Assembly (NCBI GenBank): GCA_029202845.1
Contig: CP119315.1
Coordinates: forward strand, 1,829,001-1,893,000
From: Candidatus Sphingomonas colombiensis
GTDB lineage: Bacteria; Pseudomonadota; Alphaproteobacteria; Sphingomonadales; Sphingomonadaceae
Direction: 5' to 3'
DNA length: 64,000 bases
Shown: positions 1-8,370 of the stretch, in pieces
Layout of the letters: the number at the start of each line of letters is the position of its first letter
How positions within the stretch are numbered: position 1 is the stretch's first letter
The notes under the pieces: model-generated
Database searches by the model: none
Seen by the model: only the letters and a program-made list of their open reading frames with translations
What the model was told of the DNA's origin: nothing
Translations under genes and position numbers: made by a program

Positions 1-414
1 ACACAGACGATCGCGCAGGGGATGCGGGAGCGGGGCGGGGGCGTGATCGTCAACACTGTGTCCACCGTGGCATTGGGGCCGGGATTTCGCGATGCGATGT
101 ACGCCGTGACAAAGGCGGGGGTGATGATGCTCACCCGCTGCTGCGCGTCGCTGAAGGATGAATGGGGGGTGCGGGTCGCCGGCGTGCTGCCGGGGCTGAC
201 CGACACGCCGATCCTGCATACCACCGGTGGCGATCGTGTCGCGGACTGGATGGCGCCGGTATTGGCGAACAACGAGCGCTGCTCGCCCGATGACATCGCG
301 GCGGCGGTGATCGACCTGATCGGCGATGATACGCTCGCCGGCGGCGATTGGGTCGCGGTCAGAAAAGAAAACGGCGTGGTGACCCGCCAATGGGGCCACG
401 ACACGCCGTTATAA
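1..414 (+). CDS. Short-chain dehydrogenase/reductase, 5' end cut off by window
   Basis: The frame is open from base 1 to the TAA at 412-414, so the true start lies upstream and 137 C-terminal residues are visible. They match the back half of a classical SDR: a strand ending GVIVNTVST holds the catalytic Ser region, followed by the YAVTKAG catalytic YxxxK motif and VLPGLTDTPI, the usual segment after the active site (PG-x-x-x-T). The N-terminal NAD(P)-binding glycine motif is outside the window. It lies 43 bp from, and convergent with, the TonB-dependent receptor, so it may belong to the same catabolic island. The substrate cannot be told. Confidence 0.85.
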   Translation, partial: TQTIAQGMRERGGGVIVNTVSTVALGPGFRDAMYAVTKAGVMMLTRCCASLKDEWGVRVAGVLPGLTDTPILHTTGGDRVADWMAPVLANNERCSPDDIAAAVIDLIGDDTLAGGDWVAVRKENGVVTRQWGHDTPL

Positions 415-426
415 AGGTGAAACCGT

Positions 427-450
427 CCCCCTCCCCGTGCGGGGAGGGGG
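427..450. terminator. Perfect inverted repeat between convergent genes
   Basis: Ten-base arms CCCCCTCCCC (427-436) and GGGGAGGGGG (441-450) flank a GTGC loop, exactly in the gap between the SDR stop (414) and the receptor stop (458). Its placement suits a bidirectional terminator, although no clear T-tract follows. C/G-run hairpins of this kind are also common dispersed intergenic repeats in alphaproteobacteria, so it may be one copy of such a family. Confidence 0.55.
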
Positions 451-457
451 AAGCGGA

Positions 458-2698
458 TCAGAACTTCACACCTGCTTCGATCGCGATGTTGCGCGGCGGT
501 TCCACGAACATGATCGCACGCGAAACGGTGGTGATCGGCGCGGGCAGGCGGAACGCGCTGCCGGAGGTCAGTTCGTTGGTCAGGTTCTTGCCGATCAGCG
601 CGATGTGCCAGCGATCATCCTGCGGCGCGAACTGGACGCGCAGATCGAGCTTCGCATAGCCCTTCTGATAGCCGTAGTTCGGGCTCTGGTCGTCGGAGTT
701 GAAGAAGCCCGAGCGCCCACCGAGGATCGCCGTGCCGTCAAGCTTGTAGTCGCTGACGTCAACGCGTCCGTGAACCGAAACGTTGCCCGTGAACTTCGAC
801 GTGTACGGCGGGCGCCGGCCCGAAAGATCGCAGACGCCGGCTGGCGCCGGGCCCGTCGCCGTCGCGAGACACGGAGCACCAAGGTACTTGTCGTATTTAA
901 TGTCCATATATGCGGCGGACGCGGTGATGTCGAAATAACGGCTTGGCGCGATGCGCAGCGATCCTTCGACGCCCCGCGAGGTCGCTTGGGCCGCGTTCCC
1001 GGTAATATAGGTCTGAAGCGTCGAGCTGTATGACGATGTCTGCAGGTCGGTGAACTTGGTGTCATATGCCGACACGTTCAGCGTTGCCCGGCCATCCCAC
1101 AGGGTCGACTTGAACCCGGCCTCCCAGTTGCGCGAGCGCTCGGGCTTGTAGATGAACGTCGCGTTCGTCGTGCCCAACGTGTTCGACACGAAGCCACCGG
1201 ATTTCGAACCGCGGCCATAGACGGCATAGACCATCAGATTGCGCGAAACATCGTATTGAACAGTGACCGACGGATCGACGAGGCCCTCGTCTATGGACCC
1301 GCTGGCGCTGGTCAGCGGCCGGAAAATCTGACCGCTCAGCAGTTTGCCGCTGAACGTCCCATCCTTCTGCACGTTGGTATAGCGCAGGCTGCCGATGACA
1401 CGAAGCCCCGCCGCTGGCCGCACTGTTGCCTGCCCGAATCCGGACAGCGTGCGAGCGCTCTGGTGGAAATAGGTCTGGTTGAGCGAGACCAGATTGAAGG
1501 CGAGGATGTTGTAATAGAGGTACGGATCTACGTTGTACGTCGATTTGTCGTAATAGGCGCCAACGACATATTCGAGCACGCCGCCGGTGGGCGACAACAG
1601 CCGCACTTCCTGCGAGAATTGATGGAAATCCTCGGGGTATTTGTTGGCGACCGAGTTTTCGATCACCTGCCCCGTTCCCGGAACCCGCTGGTCGAAATAG
1701 TTCGTCACGGCGCCGTTGAACCACGAATAGCCCGTGATCGACGTAAGTGTATGCGTGCCCAGCTTCAGGTTCGCGGTGACGGAGCCGAGCGCCGAGTTGT
1801 TTGTATAGCCTTCCCGACCGAGCGGATAATTGGCCGCATAGCGGACCAGCGTCGGTCGCTGCTCGGTGTTCTCAGGAGTCGAAACGCCCAAACCGCCGAT
1901 GCGTTCGTAGTTCGACAGTTCCAGCTTGGCGGACATGTTGAAATTGTCGGTCGGTTCCCACAATGCGCTGACACGGAACAATTGCAGCTTGTTGCGGGGC
2001 TCGTCGTTACCATTGGCCAGGTTCTTGATGTAGCCATCCTGATCCTGAATGCGCGTCGCGACGCGCAGCGACAGCGTGTTGGTAACCGGGCCAGAGACAT
2101 AACCCGTCAGGTCATAGCCCTTGAGATCGAAATTGTAGGTGCCGGTGATCCCGCCCTCGAACGTCTTCGTCGGGCCGGCCGAGACGACGCTGATCGCGCC
2201 TGCTGGCGTGTTCTTGCCATAGAGCGCGCCCTGCGGCCCGCGCATCACTTCGACGCGCGCGACGTCGAAGAACGGGTTGAGCGCCTGGCGCATCTTGCCC
2301 GCGTACACGCCGTCCATATAGACGCTGACCGCCTGATCGAACGAGAAGTTCTGGGGCGGGGAACCGAATCCGCGGATGTAAATTGTGTCGTTGCCGTTGG
2401 TCTGCTGGACGAACATGTTCGGCACGAAATTCTGCACGGCCTTGAAATCGGCGGCGGAGAAATCGGCGACCTTCTGCCCGGAAACGACCTCCATCGAGAT
2501 CGGCACGTCCTGCAATCGCTGCTCGCGCTTCTGGGCGGTGACCACGATATCGGTCCCGGCGCTCTCAACAGGGGCTGCTGCGGGTGCTGAATCGGCTGCC
2601 GGTGCGGACTGAGCGACGGCGGGCGAGGCGGCCCCCAGCGTGGCGATGAACGCAGACACGGCGATTCCGGCTAACAAACGATTGAAATTGTGGGACAT
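458..2698 (-). CDS. TonB-dependent outer-membrane receptor
   Basis: A 746-residue outer-membrane protein. It has an N-terminal signal peptide (about residues 1-30, ending SPAVAQ), an Ala/Pro-rich linker, a TonB-box-like segment DIVVTAQKRE, a plug domain (DVPISMEVVSGQKV... RGPQGALYGKNTPAGAISV) and a long beta-barrel ending in Phe (EAGVKF), as outer-membrane barrels do. It probably takes up a small molecule or chelate with energy from TonB/ExbBD. The ATG at 2698 was chosen because AGGAGAAGG sits just upstream; an in-frame TTG at 2716 would place that sequence inside the gene. It is divergent from the DUF3237 gene, and the shared gap holds the CTTAG element. The iron-complex receptor family is very broad, so the substrate is not predictable; the context suggests the compound degraded by the island. 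Confidence 0.93.
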   Translation of the reverse strand: MSHNFNRLLAGIAVSAFIATLGAASPAVAQSAPAADSAPAAAPVESAGTDIVVTAQKREQRLQDVPISMEVVSGQKVADFSAADFKAVQNFVPNMFVQQTNGNDTIYIRGFGSPPQNFSFDQAVSVYMDGVYAGKMRQALNPFFDVARVEVMRGPQGALYGKNTPAGAISVVSAGPTKTFEGGITGTYNFDLKGYDLTGYVSGPVTNTLSLRVATRIQDQDGYIKNLANGNDEPRNKLQLFRVSALWEPTDNFNMSAKLELSNYERIGGLGVSTPENTEQRPTLVRYAANYPLGREGYTNNSALGSVTANLKLGTHTLTSITGYSWFNGAVTNYFDQRVPGTGQVIENSVANKYPEDFHQFSQEVRLLSPTGGVLEYVVGAYYDKSTYNVDPYLYYNILAFNLVSLNQTYFHQSARTLSGFGQATVRPAAGLRVIGSLRYTNVQKDGTFSGKLLSGQIFRPLTSASGSIDEGLVDPSVTVQYDVSRNLMVYAVYGRGSKSGGFVSNTLGTTNATFIYKPERSRNWEAGFKSTLWDGRATLNVSAYDTKFTDLQTSSYSSTLQTYITGNAAQATSRGVEGSLRIAPSRYFDITASAAYMDIKYDKYLGAPCLATATGPAPAGVCDLSGRRPPYTSKFTGNVSVHGRVDVSDYKLDGTAILGGRSGFFNSDDQSPNYGYQKGYAKLDLRVQFAPQDDRWHIALIGKNLTNELTSGSAFRLPAPITTVSRAIMFVEPPRNIAIEAGVKF

Positions 2699-2745
2699 GG
2701 CCCCCCTTCTCCTCAAGTGGCGCGGGCTAGCGCCTTGTCTTCTGA

Positions 2746-2760
2746 CGTACTTAGGGTACG
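2746..2760. promoter_or_regulatory. Candidate operator: CGTAC-TTAGG-GTACG
   Basis: A perfect five-base inverted repeat, CGTAC (2746-2750) and GTACG (2756-2760), around TTAGG. It lies in the divergent gap between the receptor and the DUF3237 gene. It contains the CTTAG pentamer (2750-2754) found in several other promoter gaps of the island, and A/T-rich sequence follows. That it binds one of the two local MarR proteins is inference. Confidence 0.4.
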
Positions 2761-2797
2761 AAGTAATTACGGTTTAGTCCAGCGGGAGTGCGCGAAA

Positions 2798-3292
2798 ATG
2801 GTGACAGAAATGACACAGGTGCTCGGTGATTATCTGTGCACGGTCGACTTCCACGTCGGAGGCGGCATCGTGCCGCTGGGGGTGTCGCCGTTCAATGACC
2901 GGCGGATCGGTTACATTACCGGCGGCAAGTTCGAAGGCCCCCGCCTGTCGGGTGAGGTGCTTCCGGGAGGCGGCAATTGGTCGGTCGGCGGTCGACTGGG
3001 TTCCGATGCCTCGGTCGGTACGCTTGACGCACGCGCGGTGCTGCGCACGCATGATGGCGCGCTGATCTATGTCAATTATTTCGGGCGCAGCGTGATCCCG
3101 GACGATGTGCGGCGCGAGTTCGCCGATCCGGCATTGGCCTCGAAGGTCGATCCATCGCGCTACTATCTGCGCATCGCGCCGGTGTTCGAGACTGCCAGCC
3201 CCGATTACGCGTGGCTCAACGGCACGCTGGCGATCGGCGTAGGCGAACGCACCGATCTCGGCGCGCGGCATCGGCTTTACGCGGTGCGGTAA
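2798..3292 (+). CDS. DUF3237 family protein
   Basis: A 164-residue protein resembling the DUF3237 family, small single-domain proteins of about 150 residues. Visible hallmarks are the start region VLGDYLCTVDFHVGG, the GGKFEGPRLSGEVLPGGG turn, an RAVLRTHDGALIYVNYFG strand and a late WLNGTLAIGVGE segment. No signal peptide or membrane segment is seen, so it is probably cytoplasmic. The ATG at 2798 follows GCGGGAG at normal spacing. The biochemical role of the family is poorly defined, though members often sit beside catabolic genes. Here it is divergent from a TonB-dependent receptor and shares its candidate operator, so co-induction is likely. Confidence 0.8.
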   Translation: MVTEMTQVLGDYLCTVDFHVGGGIVPLGVSPFNDRRIGYITGGKFEGPRLSGEVLPGGGNWSVGGRLGSDASVGTLDARAVLRTHDGALIYVNYFGRSVIPDDVRREFADPALASKVDPSRYYLRIAPVFETASPDYAWLNGTLAIGVGERTDLGARHRLYAVR

Positions 3293-3301
3293 CGCGGGGC
3301 G

Positions 3302-4000
3302 TCAGCCCCGGTCGATCCAGTCGGTAAGGAGCGCGGTGGTCTGTTCCGCCGCCTCCACCGTCGGCAGGTGGCCGATACCGGGCAGCGTTTCCAGCCGCGC
3401 GCCGGGGATGGCGTCGAGCATCTCCTGCTGCTGTTCCACCGTGGTTATCCCGTCCGAAGCGCCACGGATCAGCAGCACCGGAGCGGCGATCGCGCCCAGC
3501 GTTGGACGGCTGTCGATCCGCCCCATGATCGCGCGCTGCTGGCGCAGGAAGGTTTCCGCGCCGGTATCTGCCGCCATCCGCCGCGCGAGGCCGAGCAGGG
3601 CCGCATCGTCGCGCTTCTCGGGCGGAAACAGTATCGGGATACGTTCCTCGATCACCTGATCGAAGCGGCCGGATTCGACCAGATCGATATAGCCCTGCCG
3701 CCGCGCGGTCTGTGCCGGGCCGTCGGCGGAGGCGAGGGTAGCGACCAGCGCGAGCCGCGCTACACGCTCAGGCGCGCGACGCATCACTTCGAACGCGACG
3801 AAGCCGCCCAGCGCATGCGCCACCAGCGCGAACCGCTCGGGCGCCGCGTCGAGCAGTCGCGACGCCATGCCCGCGATCGTATCGTCACGTTGGTGATCGG
3901 CATGGCGCACGTCGCGGTTCGCCCATGCGGCGATCTGCGGTGTCCATGTCTGTTGCGTCAGCAATTGGCCTGACGCGAGGACGATCGGAAGGCTGGTCAT
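3302..4000 (-). CDS. Alpha/beta hydrolase
   Basis: A 232-residue alpha/beta-hydrolase-fold protein. The nucleophile-elbow region reads FALVAHALGGFVAFE, so the usual G-x-S-x-G Ser is replaced: the elbow is A-H-A-L-G with Ala where Ser is expected. The late Asp segment (LLIRGASDGIT) and the His segment (LPGIGHLPTVE) are present. It may therefore be catalytically altered, or use another mechanism. It is the last gene of the five-gene operon. Its ATG overlaps the upstream stop as TGATG, indicating translational coupling. Family membership is secure; activity is not. Confidence 0.85.
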   Translation of the reverse strand: MTSLPIVLASGQLLTQQTWTPQIAAWANRDVRHADHQRDDTIAGMASRLLDAAPERFALVAHALGGFVAFEVMRRAPERVARLALVATLASADGPAQTARRQGYIDLVESGRFDQVIEERIPILFPPEKRDDAALLGLARRMAADTGAETFLRQQRAIMGRIDSRPTLGAIAAPVLLIRGASDGITTVEQQQEMLDAIPGARLETLPGIGHLPTVEAAEQTTALLTDWIDRG

Positions 4001-4911
4001 CAAATCACCTGATTGAGAAGGGGGGCGCCCGCCGCCAGCCGACGGACGTTCTCGGCGGCGGCCGCGAGGCTGCGCGCGAGCGTCTCCGGTGTCTGCCATG
4101 CGACATGCGGGCTGACGACGACATTGGGCAGCGCGAGCAGGGGATCGGCCGGATCGACCGGCTCTGCCGCGAATACATCGAGCCCCGCGCCGCGCAAATG
4201 GCCTGAATGCAACGCCTCGGCTAGCCGCGCCTCATCGACAAGGCCGCCGCGCGCGACATTGATCAGCACCGCGCCGCGCTTCATCGCCAGCGGATCGACC
4301 AGATTGGCTGTCTCGTCGGTAAGCGGCACATGCAGCGACACGACATCCGACGCTGCGAGCAATTCGGGCAGCGGCAATTGCCGCCACGGTTTGTCGGCAT
4401 GAGGGCTGCGCGCCGTGAACACCACCTCGGCGCCCAGCGCCTCCAGCGCGCGCGCCAGACGCGCCGCGCTATTGCCCATGCCGACGAGGCCGATTGTCCG
4501 ACCGGATATCTCACCCATATTGTCGAGCACATCTGATGGGACCGCCCATGTGCCGGCGCGTGTCGCGGCGTCGAGCGCAACCGTGCGCCGCAGCACCGCG
4601 AGCAACAGCGTCAACGCGCATTCCGCGACCGCCTGCGCATTGACGCCCGGCATGTTGCACACCGCGATGCAGCGCGCCTTGGCCGCATCGAGCGCGATCG
4701 TGTTCACGCCCACGCCGAGCTTCTGGATCAGCCGCAGCGACGGCGCGGCTGCGATAGCCTCCGCCGTAACGGGGGCGAGGACATGGAGCAGCACTTCCGC
4801 GTCGCCCGGCGGCGAACCGGGTTCGATCGCGCGCACCTGCCCCACGCCGAACGTCGCGTCGATCTGCGCCTGAAAGCCAGCGCTCGGGATGGTGTCGATC
4901 GCGAGCCGCAT
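4000..4911 (-). CDS. D-isomer-specific 2-hydroxyacid dehydrogenase
   Basis: A 303-residue NAD(P)-dependent dehydrogenase of the D-2-hydroxyacid family (hydroxypyruvate/glyoxylate reductases, phosphoglycerate dehydrogenase). The Rossmann motif reads GLVGMGNSAARLARAL, with Ala at the usual third glycine. The catalytic Arg is in NVARGGLVDE, Glu in LDVFAAEPVDP and His in VVVSPHVAWQTPE. It is probably cytoplasmic and interconverts a 2-oxoacid and a D-2-hydroxyacid. Its start overlaps the enolase-like stop and its stop overlaps the next start, both as TGATG. If it made D-glycerate, the kinase and enolase-like neighbours could follow it in a route, but that is speculation. Confidence 0.92.
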   Translation of the reverse strand: MRLAIDTIPSAGFQAQIDATFGVGQVRAIEPGSPPGDAEVLLHVLAPVTAEAIAAAPSLRLIQKLGVGVNTIALDAAKARCIAVCNMPGVNAQAVAECALTLLLAVLRRTVALDAATRAGTWAVPSDVLDNMGEISGRTIGLVGMGNSAARLARALEALGAEVVFTARSPHADKPWRQLPLPELLAASDVVSLHVPLTDETANLVDPLAMKRGAVLINVARGGLVDEARLAEALHSGHLRGAGLDVFAAEPVDPADPLLALPNVVVSPHVAWQTPETLARSLAAAAENVRRLAAGAPLLNQVI

Positions 4912-6209
4912 CAGCCCAACCGTGCGGCGACAGGCCCGGCGAAGGCGGACGGGCCGGCGAACAACGCGTCCGCGCCCATCTCCTCCTCGATCCGCAGCAC
5001 TTCGTTCCACTTCGCCATCCGTTCGGAACGGGTGAACGAACCGACCTTGAGCTGCCCCGCGTCCCAGCCGGTAGCAAGGTGGGCGATCGTCACATCCTCG
5101 GTCTCGCCCGAGCGGGCGGAGACGATCATGCCCCAACCCCGCGCGCGCGCCGCCTCCAGCGCCTCATGCGCCTCGGTGACGGTGCCGACCTGATTGACCT
5201 TGATCAGTGCGGCGTTGCACGCGCCAGCCTCGGCAGCCTTCGCGACGCGCGCGGCATTGGTGACGAGCACGTCATCGCCGATCACCTGCACCTGCTCGCC
5301 CACCGCGTGCATCACCGTCGCCATCGTGGCGAAGTCGTCCTGCGACGCAGGGTCTTCGATCGACAGGATCGGGTAGCGTCGCGTCCAGCCGATCACTTCC
5401 TCGGCCATCGCCGCGCCGTCCATCCGGCGATCGTCAAGCGCGAGGCGATAGGTATCGCCGTCACCCAGTTCGTTGGCGGCGATGTCGAGCGAGATGAACA
5501 CATCCTCGCCCGGACGATGCCCGGCGCGCTCGATCGCCTTGGTCAGCGTGTCGAGCGCCTGTTCGTTGGAGGAGAAGTTCGGCCACCAGCCGCCCTCGTC
5601 CGCCACGCCAGAGAGCGGACCCATCGCCGCCATCAACTTGCCGGCAGCGCGATAGACCGCATCGGTGATTTCCAGCGCACGGCGGAAGCTGCCGGCGTGT
5701 GGCGCCATCACCATGAAATCCTGAATGTCGGTGCGGCGGCCGGCATGCGCCCCGCCGCCGAAAATCTGGATCTCGGGCAGCGGCAGCCGTACCTTGCGAT
5801 CGCCGGCGAGATAGCGCCACAGCGGCGCGCGTGCGGCGGCGGCAGCGGCGTGGAGCGTCGCCATCGACACAGCGACCAGCGCGTTACCGCCGAGCCGCTC
5901 CTTATTGGGGGTGCCGTCGAGTGTGACCAGCGTCCGGTCGATCGCGGCCTGATCGCGTGCGTCCATTCCCTTCAGCGCCGGGGCGATTTCGGCCGCGACA
6001 TTCGCCACTGCCTTCGCCACGCCCATCCCGCCAAACGCCGCGCCGCCGTCGCGAAGATCGACTGCCTCATGCGCACCGCGCGAAGCGCCGGCCGGCGCGA
6101 TGGCGCGGCCGATCGCGCCGTTTTCCAGCTTCACTTCGGCCTCGATGGTCGGGCGGCCGCGTGAATCCCAGAGCTGGCGGGCGAGGACGTTGGCGATACG
6201 GTTGGTCAT
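4911..6209 (-). CDS. Enolase paralogue with altered active site
   Basis: A 432-residue protein that aligns along its length with enolase (phosphopyruvate hydratase). Visible matches are the RQLWDSRGRPTIEAEV start, GASRG loop (Ser43), AHAG His155, DEGG Glu205, metal ligands Asp242, Glu285 and Asp312, Lys337 (LIKVNQVGT) and Lys388 (QLKVGS). Two positions differ from true enolases. The SHRSGETED motif reads SARSGETED, so the active-site His (yeast His373) is Ala365; and DIQEFM reads DIQDFM, so the Glu of yeast position 168 is Asp164. The Thr of the flexible loop is also Arg44. It is therefore unlikely to be the housekeeping glycolytic enzyme and more likely acts on a related 2-phospho- or 2-hydroxy-acid. 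It sits between an APH-type kinase and a 2-hydroxyacid dehydrogenase with TGATG overlaps at both ends. Confidence 0.9.
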   Translation of the reverse strand: MTNRIANVLARQLWDSRGRPTIEAEVKLENGAIGRAIAPAGASRGAHEAVDLRDGGAAFGGMGVAKAVANVAAEIAPALKGMDARDQAAIDRTLVTLDGTPNKERLGGNALVAVSMATLHAAAAAARAPLWRYLAGDRKVRLPLPEIQIFGGGAHAGRRTDIQDFMVMAPHAGSFRRALEITDAVYRAAGKLMAAMGPLSGVADEGGWWPNFSSNEQALDTLTKAIERAGHRPGEDVFISLDIAANELGDGDTYRLALDDRRMDGAAMAEEVIGWTRRYPILSIEDPASQDDFATMATVMHAVGEQVQVIGDDVLVTNAARVAKAAEAGACNAALIKVNQVGTVTEAHEALEAARARGWGMIVSARSGETEDVTIAHLATGWDAGQLKVGSFTRSERMAKWNEVLRIEEEMGADALFAGPSAFAGPVAARLG

Positions 6210-7210
6210 CAAAACTCCATGGGCCATTCGGCGATAAGTTGGTCGATTGTCGGGATGTCGGCGGCGAGCAGCGCCAGTGCGCGGGCGCGCACCACCTCCC
6301 GCGCCGTCGCGTCTAGATAGGGAGCGGGCGATTTGCCCTCGACCCGCGCGAGCAGCAGCGCCGCCACCAGCGCACCGGCTCGCTTGGCGAGCGCCTCGGC
6401 CGGCTCCCATGTCACGCCCCCGAGATAGTGCGTGACGAACGCACTTGCGGATTGTTTCAGCGGCGCGGCATAGTCGGCGAGCCAGATCGTCTTGAGCAAC
6501 AGATGCGTAGTGCAAAAGGCGAGATCGAATGCCGGGTCACCATAGACGGCGCATTCGGCATCGAGGAACAAGCCGCCCTCCGGCCCGCATAGGATATTCT
6601 TCGGGCTGACGTCGCCATGGACCAGCGCCATGCGCCGCCCCTGAAGATCGTCGGCGATTGTGTTCAGCCGCGCCGCCACTTCCGGGTGGTTCGCTGCGAC
6701 ATAGCGCAGGAAGGGCGAGATACGCAGCGCGTCGAACAGGTCCATGCTGTCGAAGTCGCGCGCGATCGCCGCGTCGTTGGCGGTCGCGGCATGGATACGG
6801 GCGAGATCGCGACCGAAGCCGCCGGCGAAAGCTACGTCGACCCGGCCGGCGATCAGTTCATCGCGCCATACCGGATGCGATTCCGGCTCCAGATAGGCGA
6901 GCGCGAATAAATGCTCGTCCGGCACCGCAGCCACCACTTCGGGCGCCAGCCGCGCGTCGATCCGGCGCGCGCGCCGCAGCCAGCGCACCTCATTTTCGGC
7001 GCGCTCCACAGGGGCGAGCCATTCGGCCGCTACGCGCAATTGCGGCCGCGCGCGCTTGACGACGATCGGCGCGTCATCGCCGATCCGCGCCAGCCACACG
7101 TCGCACGATACGCCGCCGGAAAGCGGGGTGAGCGTGACCGACTGACCATCGCGGACTAGGCCGGCGCGGCGCAGGGAATCGATGGTGGCGGCTTCGCCTG
7201 TATCGGTCAC
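6209..7210 (-). CDS. APH-family phosphotransferase (small-molecule kinase)
   Basis: A 333-residue protein of the aminoglycoside phosphotransferase/choline kinase-like fold. The Brenner motif LVHGDVSPKNIL holds the catalytic Asp and Asn; the metal-binding segment is LDAECAVYGDPAFDLAF, with Glu in the second acidic position. The N-terminal half has the nucleotide-loop-like SGGVSCDVWLAR and a VVKRA Lys. The GTG at 7210 is preceded by AGGA at good spacing; an earlier in-frame start at 7249 would overlap the upstream gene. Its stop overlaps the enolase-like ATG (TGATG). The context points to phosphorylation of a pathway intermediate rather than antibiotic resistance, though the family alone cannot decide this. 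Confidence 0.85.
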   Translation of the reverse strand: MTDTGEAATIDSLRRAGLVRDGQSVTLTPLSGGVSCDVWLARIGDDAPIVVKRARPQLRVAAEWLAPVERAENEVRWLRRARRIDARLAPEVVAAVPDEHLFALAYLEPESHPVWRDELIAGRVDVAFAGGFGRDLARIHAATANDAAIARDFDSMDLFDALRISPFLRYVAANHPEVAARLNTIADDLQGRRMALVHGDVSPKNILCGPEGGLFLDAECAVYGDPAFDLAFCTTHLLLKTIWLADYAAPLKQSASAFVTHYLGGVTWEPAEALAKRAGALVAALLLARVEGKSPAPYLDATAREVVRARALALLAADIPTIDQLIAEWPMEF

Positions 7211-7223
7211 GCTCGTTCCTCGC

Positions 7224-8351
7224 TCAGCTCTTGGCTTCGATCCAGGCAACCATCAGGTCGGCCGCCACATCGCGCTCCGCGTCCGAATCCTCGAAGTAAT
7301 GCGCGCCGGGGATCAACTCGATCTGCTTGTCGGTCGAGCCGATGTTGTCGAAGATCTTGCGTGCGTCGCTCGGGAACACGCCGGTGTCGGCGGTGCCCTG
7401 CACCACCAGCGCAGGCGTATCGAACTTGGCGAGATGCGGCGCGCCCTGGCACGGCGAGGTTTCGAGGCTCCACATGTTGAGCCAGGTCTTGATCGTGTTG
7501 ACGCGCCCGATCGAGGGGGTGCGGTTCGCCACCGCCGGATCGCCGCGATAGCACAGGCGGGGCTTGCGATCGGACGGATCGAGCGACGGATCCATGCAGC
7601 GAAGATCGCCCCAAACGCGGAACATCGGGAACAGGCGGTCGGGAGTGCCGGCGTCGTTGAGTCGCTTCAGCTCGGTCTTTGCCCAATCGGTGATGCGCTG
7701 GTTGCGCGCGCGCTGCGCGGCCCGATAGCGAGTGACGAATTCTTCAGAATAGGGCGGGGCGTTGTCCGGGCTGAACGGATCGAGCGATGGATCGGTCGCG
7801 ATCGGATCGTTCTCGTCCACCACCGATGCATCGAGCCAGTCGGTCAACACCTCTGGGCGGCCCTGATGCGCGTTGAGCGAGATATAGAGATCGGCCTTGA
7901 TCAGATTGTTGAGCGCATCCAGCCCCGCACCCGAAAGCTCGGCGCCCAGGGTCGGCTTGATCGCTTCCGCCTGATAGGCGCCCATCAGCGAACCGCCGCC
8001 AGAATTGCCGAGGATCACGATGCGCTCCACGCCCGCCTCTTCTTTCAGCCAGCGCATGCCCACGCCGATGTCGAGCACCGCGTGATGCAGCAGGAACTGA
8101 TCCTCGAACCCGCGATAGCGCGTGTTCCAGCCAAGGAAGGCAATTCCGCGTCGCGCGAAATAGGGCGCGATGTAATGTTCCATGAAATCGACGTTGTAAT
8201 GGGTCGCGATCACCGCGGTCTTTGGCTTCTTGCCTGCTGGGGTCCAATAGATGCCCTGGCAAGGATGGCCGCCCGCCTGAATGCGCGGCGCGGTGGGGGA
8301 AGTCTTGCCGATAAACTGAACGTCCAGTCCGATCGTGTCGCGCGGGTCCAT
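7224..8351 (-). CDS. Alpha/beta hydrolase
   Basis: A 375-residue hydrolase. The nucleophile elbow is VILGNSGGGSLMGAY (G-N-S-G-G), preceded by a beta-strand region with TRYRGFEDQ. Downstream, PALVVQGTADTGVFP carries the likely Asp and IPGAHYFE the likely His. The central insert (about residues 150-290) is long and includes a Cys-containing stretch. There is no signal peptide. AGAGGAG lies upstream of the ATG at 8351. It heads the five-gene minus-strand operon 8351 to 3302, with a CTTAG-containing near-palindrome about 20 bp upstream. An ester, lactone or C-C bond hydrolase are all possible. Confidence 0.85.
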   Translation of the reverse strand: MDPRDTIGLDVQFIGKTSPTAPRIQAGGHPCQGIYWTPAGKKPKTAVIATHYNVDFMEHYIAPYFARRGIAFLGWNTRYRGFEDQFLLHHAVLDIGVGMRWLKEEAGVERIVILGNSGGGSLMGAYQAEAIKPTLGAELSGAGLDALNNLIKADLYISLNAHQGRPEVLTDWLDASVVDENDPIATDPSLDPFSPDNAPPYSEEFVTRYRAAQRARNQRITDWAKTELKRLNDAGTPDRLFPMFRVWGDLRCMDPSLDPSDRKPRLCYRGDPAVANRTPSIGRVNTIKTWLNMWSLETSPCQGAPHLAKFDTPALVVQGTADTGVFPSDARKIFDNIGSTDKQIELIPGAHYFEDSDAERDVAADLMVAWIEAKS

Positions 8352-8370
8352 TTCCGCTCCTCTCAAATTG

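Noticed and set aside
1256..2590. A 444-codon plus-strand frame opposite the TonB-dependent receptor
   Set aside because: It is antisense to a clear receptor gene and Arg/Ala/Val-rich, as expected for a reverse shadow in GC-rich DNA.
6209..7210. Aminoglycoside resistance kinase
   Set aside because: The APH fold is broad, and the overlap with metabolic genes argues for a pathway kinase rather than resistance.
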